Shown piece by piece: positions 35,248 through 43,823 of a stretch of 64,000 nucleotides of DNA. Numbering within the stretch: the first letter of the stretch is position 1; each line of letters opens with the position of its first letter. The notes beneath the pieces are model-generated. The model was given only the letters and a program-made list of their open reading frames with translations. It was not told where the DNA came from and did no database searches. A program made the translations under genes and the position numbers. The DNA lies in NCBI RefSeq assembly GCF_024733565.1, contig NZ_JANIOC010000003.1:1-64000 (forward strand), read 5' to 3'. The stretch comes from Rossellomorea sp. SC111. GTDB taxonomy: Bacteria; Bacillota; Bacilli; Bacillales; Bacillaceae_B.

Positions 35248-35661
35248 TTATTTCTTGATTAGATCTTCACGTTCTGATTGTTCGATCCACTCTTCAAGCT
35301 TGTCTTTAAGAGTGTTGAAGCCAGCTGGTGTTGTTTCTTCGTTAGCTTGCTTCACACTTCCTTGACCTTGACGGCGAGGTTTTTTCGCTGCAGCAGGCTT
35401 TGCTTGTTGAGCAGGAGCCTCTTCTGTAGCACGGATAGAAAGGCTGATTTTACCAGCAGCTTCGTCCACTGATAATACTTTAACCTTTACTTCGTCGCCT
35501 ACTGAAAGGTGCTCACTAACGTCTTTAACAAATCCGTGAGTGATTTCAGAAATATGGACTAATCCTTGAGTTTCTTCGTCAAGTGCAACGAACGCACCGT
35601 ATGGTTGAATGCCTGTAACTTTACCTGTTACAACAGTTCCTGTTTCGAATTTTGTAGTCAT
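35248..35661 (-). CDS. yugI: General stress protein 13, S1 RNA-binding domain, 137 aa
   Basis: S1-domain protein that associates with ribosomes (GSP13/YugI). S1 fold at residues 6-77: GTVVTGKVTGIQPYGAFVAL, GLVHISEITHGFVKD, GDEVKVKVLSVD, GKISLSIRA. An alanine/lysine-rich linker follows, then the conserved tail GFNTLKDKLEEWIEQS. ATG 35661 has AGGAGTGTTACC upstream; the open frame extends 15 codons but crosses no second ribosome site. A near-consensus promoter lies 50 bp upstream. Same place in the yug region as in B. subtilis. Confidence 0.94.
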   Translation of the reverse strand: MTTKFETGTVVTGKVTGIQPYGAFVALDEETQGLVHISEITHGFVKDVSEHLSVGDEVKVKVLSVDEAAGKISLSIRATEEAPAQQAKPAAAKKPRRQGQGSVKQANEETTPAGFNTLKDKLEEWIEQSEREDLIKK

Positions 35662-35712
35662 GGTAACACTCCTAGTATATATATTATTTTTCGTCTTTAC
35701 ACGCAATTGTAG

Positions 35713-35741
35713 ATTATATCATAGATTCGGGAATTCGGCAA
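35713..35741 (-). promoter_or_regulatory. yugI promoter (sigma-A, extended -10)
   Basis: Minus strand TTGCCG (35741-35736), 17-bp spacer ending TGA, perfect TATAAT (35718-35713). Inside the upstream extension of the frame, which supports the ATG at 35661. Confidence 0.8.
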
Positions 35742-35958
35742 AGGGATATTCTTTGCCCTCCTTCCCTTACATCCTACTATCCGTCTATAATTGCTTTCTC
35801 ACTAGTTATGCTTCCCAATTATTCATTTAATTAAAACAGTGTGAAACAGGGATTCAACAGGATCCATCTGTAGCGATTAGACAAAATAGATTATACGATT
35901 TTACCACTCTCTACTATATTATGTCAGCTCTCTCCTCTTTGGACTCATCCGACTTTGC

Positions 35959-35996
35959 AAAAAAAAAAGCCCGACCCCATCAAAAATGGGTCAGAC
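35959..35996 (-). terminator. Terminator of the 95-aa membrane protein gene
   Basis: Minus strand GACCCAT - TTTTG - ATGGGGTC GGGC then ten T; overlaps the stop codon at 35996. Confidence 0.82.
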
Positions 35997-36283
35997 TAAA
36001 AGTCCCTGACAGTCGTTGATTTTTTCTTTCTTTGCTTTTGGATAAAAGGAACGGCATATAATATGAAAGCTGCGATATGTGCGAATGCCAGGTTTGCCAC
36101 GAAAAGACTCCACAGGGTTACATGTCCCCAGCCTCCAAGTTCAGGTACGGCTACATAATAGATAAATACTGACCATAAGGCTATAACGAATGGGATATGA
36201 AGAACCGCCCATTTACGATGCTCGACCCAAAGAAAAAGTGGAGTTGCCGTTGCGACGAATAGGTATACTAGAAAGACATCCAT
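35996..36283 (-). CDS. Hypothetical membrane protein, 95 aa
   Basis: Three predicted membrane helices (about residues 2-18, 26-48 and 55-82) and a basic tail QKQRKKKSTTVRDF. I do not recognise a family. GGAGGAATTGAA precedes ATG and a strong terminator follows, so it is a real single-gene unit. Two cre-like boxes lie upstream in the spacer it shares with the divergent transporter gene (36304 and 36446). Confidence 0.75.
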   Translation of the reverse strand: MDVFLVYLFVATATPLFLWVEHRKWAVLHIPFVIALWSVFIYYVAVPELGGWGHVTLWSLFVANLAFAHIAAFILYAVPFIQKQRKKKSTTVRDF

Positions 36284-36303
36284 TTCAATTCCTCCATTTC
36301 TGT

Positions 36304-36317
36304 AGTAAACGCTTTCA
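36304..36317. promoter_or_regulatory. cre-like site 1 in the divergent spacer
   Basis: AGTAAACGCTTTCA, 13 of 14 positions of TGNAARCGNWWWCA; 20 bp before the 95-aa membrane protein gene. The 342-bp spacer 36284-36625 otherwise shows no gene. Confidence 0.6.
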
Positions 36318-36445
36318 ATTATGGCGAAAAAAAGAATAATTTGTGAACGTTTTGTTACAATTAGTATACTACATATTCAGAAAATTTCCAGTCTATTTGC
36401 CTTGTTTTTGACTTCTTTTCTAAAAATTAGTTGAAAAGTAATGTT

Positions 36446-36459
36446 TTAAAGCGTTTTCA
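36446..36459. promoter_or_regulatory. cre-like site 2 in the divergent spacer
   Basis: TTAAAGCGTTTTCA, 13 of 14 positions of TGNAARCGNWWWCA; about 165 bp before the NSS transporter ATG. Confidence 0.55.
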
Positions 36460-36625
36460 TCCATAATAAATGGAAATGGGGTGCGGACACTCTGTTTACT
36501 TTCTTCATTGAACTACTTTACCTTTCCTTTACCCCATTTATTGAAAATTTAAAAATCCGGTGTACAGAGGTACTAAAACATAGTACGATTGAAAAATCTT
36601 ATTTTTTGAAAGGAGGATCTTAGGT

Positions 36626-37954
36626 ATGGCCAAGAAAGATCAATGGACTTCTAAAATAGGCTTTATTCTGGCAGCGGCAGGATCTGCCATCGGCCTGGGC
36701 GCGATTTGGAAATTCCCTTATATGGCTGGTGCGAATGGCGGGGGTGTTTTCTTCTTGCTCTTTATACTTTTTACCGTTTTAATTGGAACCCCCATTCTTC
36801 TCGCTGAATTCGTCATAGGCAGGCGTGCCGGGGCGGATGCTGTTACTTCTTATAAAATACTGGCCCCTCATTCCAGTTGGCACTGGATCGGTTATTTAGG
36901 AACGGTGGTGTCTTTCATCATCTTATCCTTTTACAGTGTGGTGGGAGGATGGATTCTTTCCTATTTGGCAAGAAGTGTGACAGGCTCACTGATCGGAAAA
37001 TCGCAAGAACAATATGGCGCTTTGTTCGAAAGCATAATAGCGGACCCCAAAGAAGTGCTGATCGCTCAGTTCGCCTTCATCGTCATAACCATTCTTGTTG
37101 TACAGGGTGGGATACAAAAAGGGATTGAACGCGCCAGTCGCTATATGATGCCTGCATTATTCATTTTATTTATTATTCTGGTGATCAGGTCCCTGACATT
37201 GGATGGGGCGATGGAAGGTGTCCGCTTCCTGTTACTGCCGGATTGGAGTTATTTGAATGGAGAGACGGTTCTCCTCGCACTGGGACAAGCTTTCTTTGCT
37301 TTAACGGTCGGTCTATCCGTCATGGTGACATATGCATCCTATCTATCTAAAGAGGACAGCATGCCAAGGTCAGCCATCAGTGTTTCAAGTCTGAATATCT
37401 TCATTTCCCTACTCGCAGGTTTGGTCATTTTCCCGGCGGTGTATGCACTCGGCTTTAAGCCGGATGAGGGCCCCGGGATTGCCTTCGTGGTACTTCCTGC
37501 CGTATTTAATGAAATTGCGTTCGGTGGCATATTCTTAACCGTGTTCCTTATCCTGTTACTGTTTGCCACCCTTACCTCCGCTTTCTCCATCTTAGAAATC
37601 GGTGTCGCTGCCTTGTCAAAAGGAAATCAGAAGAAACGGATCCCGTTTACATGGGTGATCGGAATCCTCGTTTTCATTGCCGGAATTCCGAGCGCCCTAT
37701 CATTTGGAGTATTCAATGAGTTTCTTATCGGAGGAAAGAACTTTTTCGACTTCGCCGATTATATTACGAGTAACTTCGGATTGCCTGTAGGCGCTTTACT
37801 CATTTCAATCTTCGTATCCTATCGATTGAAACGTGAGGACATCTGGAATGAACTTCAATCCGGTTCCTCCATCTCCAGGGGCTTATTCAACAGCTGGATC
37901 TTCCTCCTGCGCTACATCGTACCAATAGCGATCATACTCGTTTTCATATCGTGA
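36626..37954 (+). CDS. Sodium-dependent transporter, NSS (SNF) family, 442 aa
   Basis: Na+-coupled uptake of an amino acid or similar solute, LeuT fold. TM1 carries the Na+/substrate signature FILAAAGSAIGLGAIWKFPYMAG (quoted in parts: AAAGSAIGLG, WKFPYM); eleven or twelve helices follow. TM6 region LALGQAFFALTVGLSVMVTYASY is broken as in LeuT. Related to B. subtilis YocR/YhdH; substrate not known. GAAAGGAGG precedes the start. Possible CcpA control through the upstream cre-like box; followed at once by a 17-bp-arm palindromic terminator. Confidence 0.92.
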   Translation: MAKKDQWTSKIGFILAAAGSAIGLGAIWKFPYMAGANGGGVFFLLFILFTVLIGTPILLAEFVIGRRAGADAVTSYKILAPHSSWHWIGYLGTVVSFIILSFYSVVGGWILSYLARSVTGSLIGKSQEQYGALFESIIADPKEVLIAQFAFIVITILVVQGGIQKGIERASRYMMPALFILFIILVIRSLTLDGAMEGVRFLLLPDWSYLNGETVLLALGQAFFALTVGLSVMVTYASYLSKEDSMPRSAISVSSLNIFISLLAGLVIFPAVYALGFKPDEGPGIAFVVLPAVFNEIAFGGIFLTVFLILLLFATLTSAFSILEIGVAALSKGNQKKRIPFTWVIGILVFIAGIPSALSFGVFNEFLIGGKNFFDFADYITSNFGLPVGALLISIFVSYRLKREDIWNELQSGSSISRGLFNSWIFLLRYIVPIAIILVFIS

Positions 37955-37957
37955 TCC

Positions 37958-37996
37958 TAAGAGGTCCGTCCCTCACCATGAGGGACGGACCTCTTA
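37958..37996. terminator. Terminator of the GGGACGGACC family, copy 2
   Basis: TAAGAGGTCCGTCCCTC - ACCAT - GAGGGACGGACCTCTTA: perfect 17-bp arms starting 4 bp after the transporter stop codon. Confidence 0.75.
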
Positions 37997-38096
37997 TTTA
38001 TGTAACATTTTGTTCACGGGTTATCGGGCTAATTTTTTCCAATTGGTGATAAACTAAAAATATACGGAAGTCATTTTTTAGAGGAGGGAATGGGTT

Positions 38097-38468
38097 ATGT
38101 CTCATTTTGGTGAAAATTTGAAAAGAGTAAGGGAAGAGCGTAAATTGTCTCAACAGGAGCTGGCTCTACGGGCAAGATTGGGAACGAAAACGATTGAGAA
38201 ATATGAATCTGATCTGCAGATACCCGACACCCAGACCATTCTTAAGCTTTCCACTGTTCTTGATATCCCTGCTTCCGAACTTATGGAACGGGAAATGAAG
38301 GAGCATCCTCCTGCCGGCATCGATGCCGAAATGGAGAAGCTGATCAAGGAATTGGGTCCCAAACGGACGAAGCTCATCCTCCGCAAAGCCAAGGAATTCA
38401 CCGAGGAAGATTTCTTACGGGTGATGCAAATGCTGTACGAACTGAAATATGAAAAAAACCAATCTTAA
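38097..38468 (+). CDS. XRE-family helix-turn-helix regulator, 123 aa
   Basis: Cro/CI-type DNA-binding domain at residues 5-62 (FGENLKRVREERKLSQQELALRA ... IEKYESDLQIPDTQTILKLS, given in parts), then a charged C-terminal segment of about 55 residues probably forming helices for dimerisation or ligand sensing. No membrane segment. GAGGAGGGAATGGGTT precedes ATG. Target unknown; single gene. It is on the same strand as the NSS transporter but separated by a strong terminator. Confidence 0.88.
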   Translation: MSHFGENLKRVREERKLSQQELALRARLGTKTIEKYESDLQIPDTQTILKLSTVLDIPASELMEREMKEHPPAGIDAEMEKLIKELGPKRTKLILRKAKEFTEEDFLRVMQMLYELKYEKNQS

Positions 38469-38500
38469 AAACTTTTTTAAAAAATGATGTATAGAGAAAA

Positions 38501-38550
38501 ACAAAAGGGGTCATACTGAAAATAAGCTTTCTAAGTATTCCCCCTTTTGT
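38501..38550 (+). terminator. XRE gene terminator
   Basis: ACAAAAGGGG-ATACT ... AGTAT-CCCCTTTTGT, long stem with a 16-nt loop. Confidence 0.7.
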
Positions 38551-38561
38551 TTTCATTTGTT

Positions 38562-38591
38562 GGACGATCATTGTATCGTCCTATTTTTTTT
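38562..38591 (+). terminator. Second terminator after the XRE gene
   Basis: GGACGAT - CATTGT - ATCGTCC then TATTTTTTTT. Backs up the preceding hairpin before the converging alaT gene. Confidence 0.75.
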
Positions 38592-38659
38592 GCCCAATTT
38601 CATGGGTGCCCTAGAACTAATCGGGATTGCCCGGCACCATTCATTGGGTACTCATTTCC

Positions 38660-39829
38660 TTAACTGTGATTCTCCACAAACCGTTTCATCCGTTTCACAG
38701 CTTCCTGCAACTGTTCCATACTTGATGCATAAGAACAACGGATGAACCCTTCTCCACCTTTACCGAATACATTACCTGGCACGACCGCCACTTTTTCTTC
38801 CATCAGGAGTTTTTCAGCAAATTCCCCGGAAGACATCCCCGTCTTTTGAATGGAAGGAAAGGCGTAGAAGGCTCCTCCCGGGGTGTGACAGGTTAATCCT
38901 AATTCGTTCAGGGAGTCGACGAAATAGTGACGTCTGTGACGGTAGCTTTTCTTCATTTCCATCACATCGTCCATCCCTTTATCCAGTGCCTCGACTGCTG
39001 CATATTGAGCAGGTGTCGACGCACACATCATGGCGTACTGATGGATTTTCAATAAGGATGAGGCAATCTCTTCAGGGGCGCATATATAGCCGAGCCTCCA
39101 ACCCGTCATGGCGAACCCTTTCGAGAAGCCGTTGATGACGATGGTCCTTTTTCTCATATCTTCTAACGAAGCGATTGATACATGGTGATGGTCATAGGCA
39201 AGCTCCGCGTAAATTTCATCTGAAAAGACGACAAGGTCATGCTTACGGATCACTTCAGCCAGATTCTCTAAATTTCCCCTTTCAAGGACTGTCCCTGTCG
39301 GATTGTTCGGGGAACAAAGCAGCACAGCTTTTGTCTTTGGCGTGATGGCAGCTTCGAGTTCTTCAGCTGTGACCTTGAAGCCATTTTCTGGTTTCGTTTC
39401 AACCGTTACCGGCACTCCTCCCGCCAATTGGACGAGGGGAACGTACGAAACGAAGCCCGGTTCCACCACGATCACTTCATCACCCTGATCGATGATGGCC
39501 CTCATACTGATATCAAGTGCCTGTGAAGCCCCGACGGTCACGATGATTTCCGTTTTCGGGTCATAGTCAACCGAGTATCCCTCTTTCATATACCGGGCAA
39601 TCTTTTCCCTCAACTCGAGAAGTCCTGCATTTGCAGTATAGGAGGTATATCCCTGTTCCAAGGATAGAATCGCCGCTTCTCTCACCGTCCAGGAGGTGAC
39701 AAAATCCGGCTCCCCTACGCCTAAGGATATGACTCCTTCCATATTGGCAGCCAGATCGAAGAATTTCCTGATCCCTGAAGGCTTTAAATTCTTAACGGAT
39801 TGAGCTATGTATGATGTCTTGGTTGTCAT
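38660..39829 (-). CDS. alaT: Alanine aminotransferase (AlaT), PLP class I/II, 389 aa
   Basis: In B. subtilis AlaT makes alanine from pyruvate. Fold type I aminotransferase: GVGEPDF near 37-43, CSPNNPTGTV (residues about 175-184), SDEIYAELAYD, PLP lysine in VINGFSKGFAMTGWRLGY, and an arginine near the end (FIRCSYASS) for the substrate carboxylate. ATG overlaps the alaR stop codon by four bases. The gene pair alaR-alaT is as in B. subtilis yugGH; older annotation calls it PatA-like. Confidence 0.92.
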   Translation of the reverse strand: MTTKTSYIAQSVKNLKPSGIRKFFDLAANMEGVISLGVGEPDFVTSWTVREAAILSLEQGYTSYTANAGLLELREKIARYMKEGYSVDYDPKTEIIVTVGASQALDISMRAIIDQGDEVIVVEPGFVSYVPLVQLAGGVPVTVETKPENGFKVTAEELEAAITPKTKAVLLCSPNNPTGTVLERGNLENLAEVIRKHDLVVFSDEIYAELAYDHHHVSIASLEDMRKRTIVINGFSKGFAMTGWRLGYICAPEEIASSLLKIHQYAMMCASTPAQYAAVEALDKGMDDVMEMKKSYRHRRHYFVDSLNELGLTCHTPGGAFYAFPSIQKTGMSSGEFAEKLLMEEKVAVVPGNVFGKGGEGFIRCSYASSMEQLQEAVKRMKRFVENHS

Positions 39830-40326
39830 GGGGACACCACGATTCTTCTATCTTCGTCATGATCACCGAAAATCGTTCCATCATGCTTATATTTTTTCAA
39901 TTGAAAATGTGTGGTCGTTGATAAGACAGAATCAAGGGTCGAGAGCTTTTCAGAGACGAATGTCGCCACTTCATGCATGGACCGCCCTTCAACCGTCACG
40001 GACAAATCGTACGCCCCGGACATCAGATAGACGCTTTTCACTTCTTTATACCGGTATATCCTGTGAGCCACTTCATCAAAGCCCACCCCTCTTTTCGGAG
40101 CGACTTTCACATCAATCATGGCTGTCACCCCTTCATGGCCATCCACTTTCGACCAGTCCACAATCGAGCTGTATCTGACAAGAATATTCGCTTTTTCAAG
40201 CTTTTCAACCGCTTCCTCAATTTCCTTTCCCGGAACTTGAAGCATTTTTCCTAAATCTTCTGTCGAAATTCTTGCATCCTTCTGTAAAATCCTTACTAAA
40301 TCAAGCTCCATTTCTCTCAGTTGCAT
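39826..40326 (-). CDS. alaR: Lrp/AsnC-family regulator AlaR, 166 aa
   Basis: Leucine-responsive-type regulator that in B. subtilis activates alaT. N-terminal HTH (ELDLVRILQKDARISTEDLGKMLQV in parts; residues 4-60), C-terminal RAM ligand domain (about 70-145; GVTAMIDVKVAPKRGVGFDEVA, SVYLMSGAYDLSVTVEG). TGAGGAGGAAGCAGA precedes ATG. First gene of alaRT, with an extended -10 promoter 34 bp upstream. Length is a little above the average for the family. Confidence 0.92.
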   Translation of the reverse strand: MQLREMELDLVRILQKDARISTEDLGKMLQVPGKEIEEAVEKLEKANILVRYSSIVDWSKVDGHEGVTAMIDVKVAPKRGVGFDEVAHRIYRYKEVKSVYLMSGAYDLSVTVEGRSMHEVATFVSEKLSTLDSVLSTTTHFQLKKYKHDGTIFGDHDEDRRIVVSP

Positions 40327-40359
40327 TCTGCTTCCTCCTCATCACCACTAAATGGTTTC

Positions 40360-40368
40360 ATTATATCA
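40360..40368 (-). promoter_or_regulatory. alaRT promoter, extended -10
   Basis: Minus strand TGATATAAT (40368-40360), i.e. TGN plus perfect TATAAT, about 34 bp before alaR. No good -35 at 17 bp. Confidence 0.6.
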
Positions 40369-40505
40369 GAAGTCACGTATATGAAAAGAGTCAACCTATC
40401 TTCCCCTTCAACGGGATTCAATATGTCAAAACACTCGAATCAGGGTGTTAAATATGTAATTGGGGGTAAAATATCTATACATTAAACAGAGAGGAGTGAG
40501 GAAAA

Positions 40506-41414
40506 ATGCAAGAAAACGATTTCTCCAGAGTGGTGGAGGTGAACGGTACCAATGTTTACTTTGAATATCACGAACATCCCACTGCCTCAGAGACGTTTGT
40601 CCTTCTTCATGGGTTTCTGTCATCCACTTTCAGCTTCAGACGGCTTACACCCCTTTTGAAAGAACATTATAATGTCATTTCCATCGACCTTCCTCCCTTC
40701 GGAAACAGCGGGAAACTCAACAGCTTCATCTATTCATACGACAACCTTGCCAATACAGTCATTGAATTACTGGGTCATCTGAAAGTCAGCAACATCCACT
40801 TGACCGGTCATTCAATGGGTGGGCAGATCGCCTTGAATGTGATGAAAAAAGCCCCTGACCTGGTGGAAAAAGGCGTCCTCCTGTGCAGTTCCGGTTATCT
40901 CAAACGGATGAATTGGCCCGTCACGATGCTGAGCCGCATCCCTTTCTTCCATCTTTATGTGAAACTGTGGCTTACCCGTTCAGGCGTCCGTAACAATCTT
41001 GAAAACGTCGTGCATGACTCTACAATGATTGACGATGAAATGATGTTTGGCTATTTGAGACCTTTCCTGGAGGATGATATTTTCAAAGCGTTGACCAGGA
41101 TGATACGGGACCGCGAAGGTGATCTATCGGTGAATGACCTGCGAAATATTCAAACCCCCTGCCTCCTCGTATGGGGGGAGCATGACAGGGTGGTGCCTTT
41201 ATCAACCGGAGAAAGGCTGAATCAGGATATTCCGGACTCGAAACTCGTGGTTCTGAAAGAGACGGGGCATCTTGTACCGGAAGAAAAACCACGGGAAGTA
41301 TTGGAGAATATTCAATCATTTGTTTCCGCCGCCACAGAAGAAGTATCGGATGGGGCCAGGACAGCGCCTCTATTTCAAAAAGGACTTTCCCAGACGCTTC
41401 TAACTGAAACGTAG
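40506..41414 (+). CDS. yugF: Alpha/beta hydrolase YugF-like, 302 aa
   Basis: Alpha/beta-hydrolase fold of unknown substrate. Oxyanion segment LLHGFLSSTFSFR near 33-45, nucleophile elbow GHSMGGQ near 100-106, catalytic Asp in WGEHDRVVP and His in ETGHLVPEE. The C-terminus is about 30 residues longer than B. subtilis YugF and low in complexity (SAATEEVSDGARTAPLFQ). GAGAGGAGTGAGG precedes ATG. Divergent from alaR, as in B. subtilis. Confidence 0.88.
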   Translation: MQENDFSRVVEVNGTNVYFEYHEHPTASETFVLLHGFLSSTFSFRRLTPLLKEHYNVISIDLPPFGNSGKLNSFIYSYDNLANTVIELLGHLKVSNIHLTGHSMGGQIALNVMKKAPDLVEKGVLLCSSGYLKRMNWPVTMLSRIPFFHLYVKLWLTRSGVRNNLENVVHDSTMIDDEMMFGYLRPFLEDDIFKALTRMIRDREGDLSVNDLRNIQTPCLLVWGEHDRVVPLSTGERLNQDIPDSKLVVLKETGHLVPEEKPREVLENIQSFVSAATEEVSDGARTAPLFQKGLSQTLLTET

Positions 41415-41431
41415 GGAGAAGTCCCTTTTTT
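41413..41431 (+). terminator. Small terminator after yugF
   Basis: AGGGA - GAAG - TCCCT followed by six T, touching the stop codon. Short stem. Confidence 0.5.
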
Positions 41432-41537
41432 CTTATGTTTGGATAAAGTGATTGGCGGTAAGACGTATCATTTTCATCTTTTTCGTTTCCATCATATGAT
41501 TATATATATAAATACATTAGCAAAAGGGGCATTAATT

Positions 41538-42701
41538 ATGAGTAGATTTGAAGAAATCATCAACCGGAAAGGATCCTCCTCCGTTAAGTGGGACCTCACG
41601 AAAACTGTGTTTGGAAGAGAGGATGTCCTTCCCATGTGGGTGGCAGATATGGATTTCCTCCCCCCTGAGGCAGTGTTGGAAGCACTCGGGAACAGGCTGG
41701 AGCACGGAATCTTCGGCTACACGTTCGTAGGGGATGAAACGGCGTCAAGCATTAAAGATTGGATTCAAAAACGCCACGGCTGGGAAATCGAGACAACCTG
41801 GCTTCAATACAGTCCCGGAGTCGTTCCCGCGATATCAACGATCATTCAGGCACTCACTGTTCCCGGAGACAAAGTACTTGTCCAATCTCCCGTCTATACT
41901 CCTTTTTTCAGTCTGGTGGAGGATAATGACAGGGAAATTGTCAATGCACGATTGCACTACCACGAAGGAAGATACTCCATCGACTTTGACGCCTTTGAAG
42001 AATCCCTTAAAACAGGTGTGAAGCTATTCCTTCTTTGCAACCCTCACAATCCGAGCGGTCGGGTGTGGACGAAGGAAGAACTGACCAGAATGGCGGAATT
42101 ATGTCTCAAGTACAACGTCTTGATTGTTTCGGATGAAATCCATTCAGATCTGGTTTATAAAAATTATACACATACTCCCCTTGCCTCTCTCAATGAGACA
42201 TTCCGGGATATGACGATTACATGCATTGCACCGAGCAAAACCTTTAACCTGGCAGGGTTACAGGCTTCAGCCATGATCACTCCCAATGCTGAAATCAGGG
42301 AAAAGATCGCAGGTGTCCATAAAAAGCAAGGCTTCTTTACTCTCAATACACTCGGCATCATTGGGATGGAAACGGCCTATCGCCACGGAGAACAGTGGTT
42401 AGAAGAAATCCTGGATTACCTGCAGGAAAATGTGACCGTCACGAAAAAATTCATTGAAGAGCATCTACCTGAACTGCAAGTGGTGGAAGCAGAAGGGACG
42501 TATTTACTCTGGATCGATTGCACGAAGTTGAACCTATCCGATGATGAACTGAAGAGTCGACTATTGGATAAAGGGAAACTGGCATTGGAACCGGGTCTGA
42601 AATATGGTCCTGGCGGGGAAGGCTTTGTCCGGATGAACATTGCATGTCCAAGAGACACGCTGATGGACGGGCTGGAAAGATTGAGGTCCGCATTGGGATG
42701 A
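41538..42701 (+). CDS. patB: Cystathionine beta-lyase / C-S lyase PatB (MalY family), 387 aa
   Basis: PLP enzyme cleaving the C-S bond of cystathionine or cysteine conjugates. Fold type I: VLPMWVADMDF near 30-40, CNPHNPSGRVW, SDEIHSDLVY and the PLP lysine in APSKTFNLAGLQ, all MalY/PatB marks. ATG 41538 has AAAAGGGG upstream and gives exactly the 387 aa of B. subtilis PatB; the open frame runs 33 codons earlier without support. Terminator follows within 10 bp. Confidence 0.94.
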   Translation: MSRFEEIINRKGSSSVKWDLTKTVFGREDVLPMWVADMDFLPPEAVLEALGNRLEHGIFGYTFVGDETASSIKDWIQKRHGWEIETTWLQYSPGVVPAISTIIQALTVPGDKVLVQSPVYTPFFSLVEDNDREIVNARLHYHEGRYSIDFDAFEESLKTGVKLFLLCNPHNPSGRVWTKEELTRMAELCLKYNVLIVSDEIHSDLVYKNYTHTPLASLNETFRDMTITCIAPSKTFNLAGLQASAMITPNAEIREKIAGVHKKQGFFTLNTLGIIGMETAYRHGEQWLEEILDYLQENVTVTKKFIEEHLPELQVVEAEGTYLLWIDCTKLNLSDDELKSRLLDKGKLALEPGLKYGPGGEGFVRMNIACPRDTLMDGLERLRSALG

Positions 42702-42710
42702 GTTGAATTA

Positions 42711-42759
42711 AAAATGTACCAGGTACGAATCGTCCGGATTCTACCTGGTACATTTTTTT
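42711..42759. terminator. Bidirectional terminator (patB / sodC-like)
   Basis: AAAATGTACCAGGT ... ACCTGGTACATTTT with T run; 14-bp perfect arms. Confidence 0.88.
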
Positions 42760-42764
42760 ATCGG

Positions 42765-43292
42765 TCATTTCTTATCGCTTTTGATCTCGCCACAGGCAAT
42801 GCGTTTACCGGAATCACCCGAGGGTTGTGTCATCCCGTCGTCTTTGTTTTCATCAATGATGAGTGATGTCCCTTCTTTCGTAAAGAGGGATGTCTTCCCC
42901 TTTGATAACGTAACCATCGGTGCCATGAGTTTCACCTTCACAGTGCCGTCATCCCCCACGATGAGGTTGGGCAGATCTCCGCCATGGGCCCCTTCAGGAT
43001 GAAGCAGTCCGTGCTTCGTGTCGTCAGGATTGAAGTGATTACCTGACGATACGAAGTCCGGCCGCTTGCATACTCCTTTTTCATGTATATGGATTCCGTG
43101 CTCCCCCGGAGGAAGTCCTTCGAGATCCAATGCGACTTCGACTCCGTCAGATTTCTCCTGAAGGGTCGCATTACCCAGTGAATCACCGTTCTCATTTTTC
43201 ATTTCCAATTCTAGCTTTTGGGGATTTTCGATGGCACATCCGCTTGCAAGGAGTGTGATCATGACCATATATAGTAGGGAAAAAATTTTCAT
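42765..43292 (-). CDS. Cu/Zn superoxide dismutase-like lipoprotein, one copper ligand replaced, 175 aa
   Basis: SodC/YojM-type surface lipoprotein. Lipobox LASGC with lipidated Cys19. SOD domain residues 25-170: Cu ligands His68 and His70 (GIHIHEKG), bridging His86 (GNHFNP), Zn ligands His94, His103, Asp106, disulfide cysteines 75 and 167, and the active-site Arg164 (GKRIACG). The fourth Cu ligand should be at 147 (VVHEK in classic enzymes), but the sequence is IIDENKDD, so Asp replaces His. B. subtilis YojM is known to lack two Cu ligands. ATG 43292 has GGAGGAAGAGAGAT upstream; an earlier ATG starts a weaker, basic extension. Confidence 0.88.
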   Translation of the reverse strand: MKIFSLLYMVMITLLASGCAIENPQKLELEMKNENGDSLGNATLQEKSDGVEVALDLEGLPPGEHGIHIHEKGVCKRPDFVSSGNHFNPDDTKHGLLHPEGAHGGDLPNLIVGDDGTVKVKLMAPMVTLSKGKTSLFTKEGTSLIIDENKDDGMTQPSGDSGKRIACGEIKSDKK

Positions 43293-43398
43293 ATCTCTCT
43301 TCCTCCATCTCTTCATACTCTTTCACCATTGTTGACTCCCATGGTGAAAATTATTCCTTTTTCCATGAAGAGCAGCTGTATGAAGGACATCCATAGGA

Positions 43399-43429
43399 CG
43401 AAAAAAACACGCTCAGGAGGCGTGTTTCG
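43399..43429 (-). terminator. Terminator of 66-aa membrane protein gene
   Basis: Minus strand CGAAACACGC - CTCCTGA - GCGTGTTTTTTTCG. Confidence 0.8.
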
Positions 43430-43434
43430 ATTTT

Positions 43435-43635
43435 CTATTCTGTTCTCCTCTGAACCCTTGCTTCTTCTTCCATTTTCTTTGTTTTCAATTCTTCGCGTTT
43501 TGAAGCTTTTTGGATGATCCGGAATGTGAGCAGGGCAGCGATCATGAAGATGGCCATTGTGATGCCGGCCGGGATATATTCTGTCTTATCTTCTGGGAAA
43601 TAGAGAAATAAATTTAATACAAATGAAGAAAGCAT
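43435..43635 (-). CDS. Small hypothetical membrane protein, 66 aa
   Basis: One clear membrane helix (about residues 20-42, IPAGITMAIFMIAALLTF), a preceding amphipathic start (MLSSFVLNLFLYFPED) and a highly charged C-terminal tail (KREELKTKKMEEEARVQRR) likely helical in the cytoplasm. ATG 43635 has CGAAAGGAGCTTACT upstream; the open frame runs 37 codons further without support. Family not recognised. Own terminator directly after the stop. Confidence 0.7.
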   Translation of the reverse strand: MLSSFVLNLFLYFPEDKTEYIPAGITMAIFMIAALLTFRIIQKASKREELKTKKMEEEARVQRRTE

Positions 43636-43776
43636 AGTAAGCTCCTTTCGAAAACAAACTCTTTGTCCATTATAACAACTCTGTAAAGGACAAACCAACT
43701 TCAAATCTTCACGTTTTTTTACGGATTTTTGAACTTCCCCCGACAATTTCCGAGGAAATACCTTTTTTTTCTCTTT

Positions 43777-43811
43777 AAAAAAACTGCGAACTCCATTAAT
43801 GGGGTTCGCAG
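43777..43811 (-). terminator. Cyclophilin gene terminator
   Basis: Minus strand CTGCGAACCCC - ATTAAT - GGAGTTCGCAG then seven T. Confidence 0.85.
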
Positions 43812-43823
43812 CTCTTTAAGCAT

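Noticed and set aside
40440..40475. SigB promoter before yugF (GTGTTA-N13-GGGTAA)
   Set aside because: Two mismatches in the -35 half and AT-rich surroundings make chance likely.
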